A stretch of DNA of 64,000 nucleotides from assembly GCA_016717655.1 (NCBI GenBank), contig JADKFC010000015.1, forward strand, positions 1 through 64,000, given 5' to 3'. The first letter of the stretch is position 1. Each line of letters starts with the position of its first letter. This document shows, piece by piece, positions 58,190 through 64,000 of this stretch. A program made the translations under genes and the position numbers. The notes beneath the pieces were generated by a model. The model saw nothing but the letters and a program-made list of their open reading frames with translations. It was not told the DNA's origin and did not search any database. The stretch comes from Saprospiraceae bacterium. GTDB lineage: Bacteria > Bacteroidota > Bacteroidia > Chitinophagales > Saprospiraceae.

Positions 58190-58987
58190 ATGAGAGTTTT
58201 GTTTGTCACGCAGGAAATGGATCCATATACTCTGGTGACGGAAATATCTGAGGTTTTCAAAAAAATTCCACAGTTCGTCAACGATAAAAACCATGAAATC
58301 CGCGTCCTGATGCCAAAGTATGGCACCATCAATGAGCGTCGTCATCGCCTCCACGAAGTGGTCCGCCTCTCTGGTATGAATATCATCGTCAACGACGAAG
58401 ATTATCCGCTGATCATAAAGGTGGCTTCGATTCCGGGAGCTCGTCTTCAGGTCTATTTTCTGGACAATGATGAGTTTTTTAAGCGAAAGCACATGTTTAC
58501 CGACGACAATAATGAGCCGTTTGAAGACAATGCTGAGCGACTGGTTTTCTTTTGCAAAGGCGCAATGGAAACCGTTAAAAAATTTGGCTGGCCACCAGAG
58601 ATTGTGCACTGTCACGGAGCCTTTACTGCTTTGATTCCCCTCTACATTAAAAAGGTGTATCAAAACGATCCGATCTTCAGACATTCAAAAGTTGTGTATT
58701 CTTCATACACAGATCTGGTCAGTTCAACGTTAAATAATCAGTTTGGTAAAATTGCAGCCATCAATGACATTTCTGAAGAAGATCTGGCTCCTTTTATGAA
58801 AGAAGGAAAAATTGACCTCAATGCCGGCGCCATCTATTATGCAGATGGCATTGTTACAGGTAAAGAGGAGTTACAAGCCGAGATCACTCAATCAGCCGGT
58901 GACAAGCCGGTGCTGGGATTTGACAAAGATAGCAACCACCCCGCTGCGGTGGAAGGGTTTTACCACCAGTTTATTGAAGCCGTTTAA
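58190..58987 (+). CDS. glycogen/starch synthase-like protein, GT5 N-terminal domain only
   Basis: A 265-residue protein matching the N-terminal Rossmann domain of glycogen synthases (VLFVTQEMDPYT, HEIRVLMPKYGTINERR, VYFLDNDEFFKRKH, PEIVHCHGAFTALIPLYIKK). The C-terminal nucleotide-sugar-binding domain is absent; stand-alone forms of this length are usual in Bacteroidota next to DUF4270 and glmS genes. Catalysis by the single domain is doubtful. A consensus promoter precedes it and the DUF4270 gene follows after 7 bp. Confidence 0.85.
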   Translation: MRVLFVTQEMDPYTLVTEISEVFKKIPQFVNDKNHEIRVLMPKYGTINERRHRLHEVVRLSGMNIIVNDEDYPLIIKVASIPGARLQVYFLDNDEFFKRKHMFTDDNNEPFEDNAERLVFFCKGAMETVKKFGWPPEIVHCHGAFTALIPLYIKKVYQNDPIFRHSKVVYSSYTDLVSSTLNNQFGKIAAINDISEEDLAPFMKEGKIDLNAGAIYYADGIVTGKEELQAEITQSAGDKPVLGFDKDSNHPAAVEGFYHQFIEAV

Positions 58988-58994
58988 TCCTATT

Positions 58995-60380
58995 ATGAAA
59001 ATCAAATTTTTATTTTCTGCTGCTGCGCTGAGCCTATTTTTCTTTTCTTGTCAGGACGCCAATAACATTGGAGAAGACCTCTTAAGCAATGAAAAACTCG
59101 ATCTGAACTACCAGACCAGCTTCGAAATGAGTGCTATGACCATTCCCGGTGAAGATGTTATTGGCTTTACCTATACCACCAGCACAACCACGGGAACCAA
59201 CCTTGTTACTCCCAACACGGGTCTCATTGGAGATATCAACGACCCTGTTTTTGGCAATCTTAAAGCCTCCTTTTTTGGCCGATTGGTCTACAATCCCAAT
59301 CAATCGGTACCTTCATTTAAGGCTATGACGCTGGATTCAGCAGTCTTGGTCATTGGTTATGATACCCTGGGCAACTATGGTAAAACCAATGTTACCCACG
59401 ACCTTATCGTTCAAGCCATCGATGAAGATTATGGCGACAGAGATACATTGTATGCATCCAAAACCTTAGCAGTTAAACCGGAGATCATCGGTGAAAAATC
59501 ATTTGTACCCGCACCCAAAGACTCCCTGACCATCATTAGTCATGCAGACTCTACCTCGCAAAGGGTGCCGGCACAGATTAGAATCCGCATGGATCAACAG
59601 TGGGCTTATAACTTTATCAAAACACCTATTATCGAAGAAGGCCCAACAGCCGATCAAAACGAAGAATTGTATAAAGTGTTGAAAGGCATCAAAATTTCAT
59701 CTTCAACAGGTGGTGAATCCATCCTTGGCCTCAATATGTCTTCCACTGCGAGATTGAGCGGTGGTGTGACCAAATTTTATTTTTACCTCACCGAAGCAGA
59801 CGGCGATAAGGTTACTTACTCTTTCTATCTCAACGAACGCAAATACAATGCCTTTGAAGTCGACAATAGTGTAGGAGAGGTAAATAACTTTCTCAATGAC
59901 GAGGCAAAAGGTGATAGTCTGATGTTTATCCAGTCAGTCACCGGACCCAATTTTTACGTTGAGCTTCCGGATTTGAATACCCTCAGCGATAAAATCATCA
60001 ACCATGCTGTCCTGGAATTGAACATTGCTGACGACCCCATCTATAATACAGGAGTATTGAAACCATCGGTTCAAATTATTGCAAGTAAAAAAATAGATGG
60101 CAAACAGGTAGTTATTCAGGATGTTGCAGATGTGATTGCCCGAAGCCTACCCTTTGATCTTGGCTTTGGCGGAGGAGTAGAAGGAGACGAAGGTGAACAA
60201 AGAAAATACGCTGTAAACATCACCAAACACCTGAAAAGTTTGATCGAAGATCCAACCCTCGACCGAAAAATTTACTTTAGCGTTTATCTTCGCTCAGAAA
60301 GGATCAGCAGAACCATCCTGAGAGGACCTAAGAACAGCAAAGCGCCGGTGTCCCTAAAAGTGGCCTATACTGAAAAGTAA
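58995..60380 (+). CDS. DUF4270 lipoprotein
   Basis: The ATG at 58995 is chosen because it begins a lipoprotein signal (MKIKFLFSAAALSLFFFSC) right after the previous gene; a longer frame overlapping that gene is rejected. 461 residues, beta-rich, with the DUF4270 pattern of NIGEDLLSNEKLDLNYQTSF and LIGDINDPVFGNLKASFFGR near the start and STGGESILGLNMSSTARLSG later. The function is unknown; it is an outer-membrane lipoprotein family restricted largely to Bacteroidota. Confidence 0.9.
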   Translation: MKIKFLFSAAALSLFFFSCQDANNIGEDLLSNEKLDLNYQTSFEMSAMTIPGEDVIGFTYTTSTTTGTNLVTPNTGLIGDINDPVFGNLKASFFGRLVYNPNQSVPSFKAMTLDSAVLVIGYDTLGNYGKTNVTHDLIVQAIDEDYGDRDTLYASKTLAVKPEIIGEKSFVPAPKDSLTIISHADSTSQRVPAQIRIRMDQQWAYNFIKTPIIEEGPTADQNEELYKVLKGIKISSSTGGESILGLNMSSTARLSGGVTKFYFYLTEADGDKVTYSFYLNERKYNAFEVDNSVGEVNNFLNDEAKGDSLMFIQSVTGPNFYVELPDLNTLSDKIINHAVLELNIADDPIYNTGVLKPSVQIIASKKIDGKQVVIQDVADVIARSLPFDLGFGGGVEGDEGEQRKYAVNITKHLKSLIEDPTLDRKIYFSVYLRSERISRTILRGPKNSKAPVSLKVAYTEK

Positions 60381-60400
60381 GGTCGATGTCTATAGGGATA

Positions 60401-60433
60401 TTGACAACATATACGAATTTAAAGCTATATTTA
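60401..60433 (+). promoter_or_regulatory. weak candidate promoter for glmS
   Basis: TTGA, 21 bases, then TATATTTA: one mismatch per box from consensus, with correct spacing. It is 25 bp upstream of the ATG. Confidence 0.35.
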
Positions 60434-60457
60434 CACTAAGAATCAACGCAAATTATC

Positions 60458-62296
60458 ATGTGTGGAATTGTGGCATACATTGGGGAAAAACAAGCTTTTC
60501 CCATCATCCTTGAAGGTCTAAAAAGACTGGAATACAGGGGTTATGACAGTGCGGGAATCAGCATTCTCAATGGTGAAATTAAGACGGTAAAAAAGAAAGG
60601 CAAGGTAGCTGAATTGGAAAATGCAGCCGCCCTCGTCAATACAGAAGGGTGCACCGGCATTGGTCATACCCGCTGGGCAACGCATGGAAAACCAGACGAC
60701 CTCAACGCTCACCCCCACCACTCGGGCAACGGAAGGTTAACCCTGGTGCACAATGGCATCATCGAAAACTATGCGGCCATCAAAAAAGCCCTTATCGAAT
60801 TGGGCCACGTCTTTGTGAGTGAAACGGATACTGAAGTAATGGTCCACCTCATTGAGCAGTACCAAATTGCTGATAATCTCAGCCTGGAAGCAGCTGTTAT
60901 CAAAACCCTCCAAAAGGTTGTGGGTGCCTATGCCATTGTGGTCATGGACAAAAACAATCCCGACATTATAGTTGGGGCCAGAAAATCAAGCCCCCTGGTT
61001 TTGGGTGTGGGCAACAATGAATTATACCTGGCTTCAGATGCCTCTCCCATCGTTAAGTATACCAAAAAAGTTGTCTATCTCAACGATGAAGAAGTGGTCA
61101 CCGCCCACAAAGACGGTAGTTTTACCATCAAAAACATTAAAAACGAAATCCAATCTCCCGTTATCCAGGAGATTGACCTCAAAATAGAGCAACTGGAAAA
61201 AGAAGGCTTTGATCACTTTATGCTCAAAGAAATTTTCCAACAACCCATGACCATCACGGAAAGTATTCGGGGTAGGCTCAATGCTGAGGAAGGTTGGGTA
61301 GTGCTCAATGGCCTTAAACAATTTGAGGGCAGGTTTATGCACGCTAAACGCATCATTTTTGTAGCCTGTGGTACTTCATGGCACAGTGCCATGATTGCTG
61401 AGTACCTCATCGAAGAGTTGGCCCGTATCCCGGTAGAAGTAGAATATGCTTCTGAATTCCGATACCGCAATCCCATCCTCGATGAACACGATGTGGTCAT
61501 TGCCATTTCTCAAAGTGGTGAGACCGCTGACACCCTGGCCGCCCTCGAGCTGGCCAAAGAAAAAGGGGCCTTCTTGTATGGTGTTGTCAATGTGATTGGC
61601 TCTTCTATCGCTCGTTTTACACACAGCGGATCTTACATCCATGCCGGTCCTGAAATCGGAGTGGCCTCTACCAAAGCGTTTACCAGTCAACTCAGTGTCT
61701 TGACCCTGATGGCCCTCTATCTGGGAAAACAAAAAGGAACCATTTCCGAGGCTTATTTCAGGGAATTGCTTTTTGCTTTTGAAGCCATCCCACAAAAAGT
61801 GGAGGAAGTGCTCAACAACAAAGAAAAAATAAAATTCATTGCTTCTGAAATCAAAGACGTTACCAATGCCCTTTACCTTGGAAGGGGTATCAATTTCCCC
61901 GTTGCTCTGGAAGGCGCATTGAAACTGAAAGAGATTTCCTACATCCACGCGGAAGGATATCCTGCCGCTGAAATGAAGCATGGCCCCATTGCTCTTATCG
62001 ACACCAATATGCCGGTATTTGTGATCGCCACCAATATGAGTGCCCATGAAAAAATAGTTTCCAACATCCAGGAAGTCAAAGCCCGTAAAGGCCTTGTCAT
62101 CGCCATCGTGCTCGAAGGTGACACCAAAATCGCGGAAATTGCAGACTATGTCATAGAAATTCCTGAAACCCAGGAACCTTTTAGTCCATTGCTCTCTGTT
62201 ATTCCTCTTCAGCTGCTTAGCTATTATGTGGCGGTACTTAGGGGCACAGACGTGGATCAACCCAGAAATTTAGCTAAATCAGTAACTGTAGAATAA
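60458..62296 (+). CDS. glmS: glutamine-fructose-6-phosphate aminotransferase (isomerizing)
   Basis: A 612-residue GlmS that makes glucosamine-6-phosphate for peptidoglycan and LPS. The N-terminal glutaminase domain starts MCGIVAYIGEKQAFPIILEG with the catalytic Cys right after Met1, followed by RLEYRGYDSAGI, GHTRWATHGKP and SETDTEVMVHL. Two SIS domains follow (FVACGTSWHSAMIAEYLIEE, ISQSGETADTLAALELAKEK, LYLGRGINFPVALEGALKLK). It ends DQPRNLAKSVTVE, the family C-tail. Length and motifs are complete. Confidence 0.98.
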   Translation: MCGIVAYIGEKQAFPIILEGLKRLEYRGYDSAGISILNGEIKTVKKKGKVAELENAAALVNTEGCTGIGHTRWATHGKPDDLNAHPHHSGNGRLTLVHNGIIENYAAIKKALIELGHVFVSETDTEVMVHLIEQYQIADNLSLEAAVIKTLQKVVGAYAIVVMDKNNPDIIVGARKSSPLVLGVGNNELYLASDASPIVKYTKKVVYLNDEEVVTAHKDGSFTIKNIKNEIQSPVIQEIDLKIEQLEKEGFDHFMLKEIFQQPMTITESIRGRLNAEEGWVVLNGLKQFEGRFMHAKRIIFVACGTSWHSAMIAEYLIEELARIPVEVEYASEFRYRNPILDEHDVVIAISQSGETADTLAALELAKEKGAFLYGVVNVIGSSIARFTHSGSYIHAGPEIGVASTKAFTSQLSVLTLMALYLGKQKGTISEAYFRELLFAFEAIPQKVEEVLNNKEKIKFIASEIKDVTNALYLGRGINFPVALEGALKLKEISYIHAEGYPAAEMKHGPIALIDTNMPVFVIATNMSAHEKIVSNIQEVKARKGLVIAIVLEGDTKIAEIADYVIEIPETQEPFSPLLSVIPLQLLSYYVAVLRGTDVDQPRNLAKSVTVE

Positions 62297-62306
62297 AAAC
62301 AACATC

Positions 62307-63008
62307 ATGGCCAGAGGCGAAATGGTTTACAACTCTCAGAAAGAGGACCTTTTAATACCAGAATATGGAAGAAACGTACAAAACATGGTGCGTTTTCTCA
62401 AAGACATTGAAGACAAAGAATTAAGAACAGCATACGCAGAGGAAATTGTAAACCCTCTTTGCCATCATGTACCCCGCCAATCGTTTGTTGGCAGATTACC
62501 AGGAGAAATTGTGGAACCACCTTTATAAAATTGCAAGGTACGACTCGACCTCAACGTTCCGGAAGGGATTACCATCCACCTGGCTGATAATATAAAAGTG
62601 GAGGCTCACCTACCCTATCCACAAAAACAATTCAACAACAGGCATTACGGCAGATACATACAGGAGATGATCAAAAATGCCCGTGCGCTTGAACCAGGTC
62701 CAAAAAGAGAAGCGTATGCTGAAGTCATAGCTTCTTATATGAAACTGGCATACAGAACCTGGAACAAAGAACACTTTGTAAGTGATGACATCATCATCAT
62801 GGATCTAAGGGAAATGTCAAACAATGAGTTGAATTTTGACGATGATTACAGCATCGAAAACCTCATTTCGATGAAAAACAAACTCAGCGCCAACATTGCC
62901 CCTCTTAATACCAACTGGCGTGGCTATGGCCCGAAAGGCAACAATAAGGGCAAAAAAGGCCCTATCAAGCCCATGATGAACAAAAATAAATTCAAAAAAA
63001 GAAAGTAA
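62307..63008 (+). CDS. DUF4290 protein, twice frameshifted
   Basis: About 233 residues in three frames. It starts YNSQKEDLLIPEYGRNVQNM as in DUF4290. Near 62451-62460 the frame changes to LFAIMYPANRLLADYQEKLW, then NHLYKIARYD; near 62536-62550 it changes again to LDLNVPEGITIHLADNIKVE and RHYGRYIQEMIKNARALEPG, ending Lys/Arg-rich (KGKKGPIKPMMNKNKFKKRK). All three pieces belong to one conserved Bacteroidota family usually present as a single gene, so sequence errors are likely. The function is unknown; the basic tail suggests nucleic acid or ribosome contact, as an inference. Confidence 0.85.
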
Positions 63009-63069
63009 ACGTCGGAGGACTTCCAATAATATTTGTTCGTTATTCGTTTATTTGGCACAAACCTTTGGA

Positions 63070-64000
63070 ATGACATCCACGCCGCGCACCTTTGTTTTTT
63101 TCCTGTTATGCTGTTCTGCGATCAACCTGGTTTTAGCCCAGGATCTTAGACCCATTGGTACCTGGAAAGACCACCTCAATTACAGATCTGCCGCCTGGCT
63201 AACCCAGAGTGAAAATGAAGTCATCGTCTCTACTGGTACTGCCCTGATTTATATCGATAAGCAAGATGGCTCCCACTCCACTGTATCTAAAGTAGATGAT
63301 CTGTCAGAATCGCAATTGGCACAAATCAAATACGACAAGGTCAACGACTGGCTGATAGTAGTGTACAACAGTGGTGCCTTCGACCTGCTGGGTAGTGATG
63401 AAAAATACTACATCACTTCCATTAAAGACAACAATGTAGTGGCTGGTTCTAAAGCCATCAACGACATCTGCCTGACAGGTGACAAATATGCCTATTTTGC
63501 CACTTCATTTGGCATCATAGAGTACGATCTTCAACGCATCGAATTCAGGTCTACCACCTTTACCAACAAACCCGTAAGTTCCATTACAGCAGACAATCAA
63601 TACATCTATGCTGCCCTGGATGATGGTATTTATCGCATTGCCAGAAACGACAATAGCAAAGAAAACTTTTCCAGATGGCAGTGGTTGGATACCATCTTTG
63701 GTCTTCCAGACAAATATGAAGCAGACCTGGTAGAGGTTTTTAACAATCAGCTGTACGCCACCATCAATGGCAAGCTGATGGTGCTCAACGCTCAAGGTCA
63801 GTTTTCTGCCATCGACCTGCAATTTGAAACCCCATTCGGCATCCAATGGATGAGTGCAGAGGGCGCCCACCTTGCCATCGGACTGCGCGACAACGAATAC
63901 AGCAGCACAGCACGATTTATTAATCCATCAGGAGAAGTCATTGTAGGAGGAGCCTCTTGCATCAACAGAACCTTATATGGTATAGAAGACCAGCAAGGCA
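63070..64000 (+). CDS. porZ: PorZ-like T9SS protein, partial
   Basis: It runs off the right edge; the first 310 codons are present. Signal peptide (FVFFLLCCSAINLVLAQ), then the PorZ opening PIGTWKDHLNYRSAAWLTQS and two-component-regulator-type propeller repeats (YAYFATSFGIIEYDLQRIEF, YIYAALDDGIYRIARNDNSK). PorZ is an outer-membrane-associated component of T9SS that acts in attaching cargo to A-LPS. The C-terminal sorting domain expected in the family lies outside the window. The assignment rests on the N-terminal pattern. Confidence 0.8.
   Translation, partial: MTSTPRTFVFFLLCCSAINLVLAQDLRPIGTWKDHLNYRSAAWLTQSENEVIVSTGTALIYIDKQDGSHSTVSKVDDLSESQLAQIKYDKVNDWLIVVYNSGAFDLLGSDEKYYITSIKDNNVVAGSKAINDICLTGDKYAYFATSFGIIEYDLQRIEFRSTTFTNKPVSSITADNQYIYAALDDGIYRIARNDNSKENFSRWQWLDTIFGLPDKYEADLVEVFNNQLYATINGKLMVLNAQGQFSAIDLQFETPFGIQWMSAEGAHLAIGLRDNEYSSTARFINPSGEVIVGGASCINRTLYGIEDQQG

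Noticed and set aside
58812..58994. Upstream extension of the DUF4270 gene overlapping the glycogen-synthase-like gene
   Set aside because: A proper lipoprotein signal begins at 58995 and the extra codons are an out-of-frame reading of the upstream gene.
61376..62260. 294-codon ORF antisense to glmS
   Set aside because: It is a shadow of a very strongly conserved gene on the other strand and has no domain of its own.
1..64000. tRNA or rRNA genes
   Set aside because: No cloverleaf or rRNA-like sequence was recognised by eye; a covariance-model scan would be needed to exclude a tRNA.

Overview
The window looks like chromosome from a member of the Bacteroidota, most likely the Saprospirales. 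The evidence is several large exported proteins ending in type IX secretion (T9SS) sorting domains, a PorZ-like T9SS protein at the right edge, DUF4270/DUF4290/DUF1361/DUF6624 family proteins, lipoproteins, ECF sigma factors next to envelope proteins, and promoters of the Bacteroidota form TTTG-N19-21-TAnnTTTG. No rRNA or tRNA gene was recognised. The lineage below phylum is an inference.

Layout. 1-4.2 kb (minus): a GlxA/AraC-type regulator, an M1-aminopeptidase-like HEAT protein that has lost every zinc ligand, a hypothetical protein and a DinB protein, all tightly packed. 4.4-10.5 kb: two 725-bp direct repeats, each carrying an SRPBCC gene, enclose an AT-rich island of phage remnants and very small genes. 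10.5-21.7 kb: a coiled-coil protein, a GH13 alpha-glucosidase lipoprotein, and a plus-strand cluster of two pentapeptide-repeat exported proteins (one with a very glycine-rich domain) plus a 1088-residue protein of unknown type. 21.8-33.5 kb (minus): DUF6624, DUF1361, diacylglycerol kinase, two acetyltransferases, an Asp-box protein, a Kunitz-type lipoprotein and its decayed copy, an ECF sigma factor with a damaged SRPBCC gene, and a beta-helix protein. 33.6-38.6 kb (minus): a class 3 lipase, then a membrane adenylate cyclase, a cyclic-nucleotide-binding patatin phospholipase and an HD hydrolase. The last three form a compact cassette with the parts to make, sense and possibly clear a cyclic nucleotide, and it is the strongest candidate for an undescribed system here. 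38.7-48.2 kb (minus): T9SS cargo proteins, a second DinB protein, and a lipoprotein/ECF sigma/trans-envelope barrel operon. 48.4-52.4 kb (plus): one huge leucine-rich T9SS protein broken by indels. 52.4-58 kb (minus): an MBL-fold hydrolase, a TPR protein, rtcB, a promoter/25-codon leader/terminator unit, a 29-bp tandem repeat array of about 20 units, an acyl-CoA thioesterase and lipB. 58.1-64 kb (plus): glycogen-synthase-like protein, DUF4270 lipoprotein, glmS, DUF4290 and porZ.

Two patterns cut across the window. First, at least fifteen genes are split by one or two indels, many of them in homopolymer runs and some in conserved families, so most are probably sequence errors and affected genes are listed as single loci. 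Second, four unrelated tandem repeat tracts all lie just 3' of the stop codon of a minus-strand gene.
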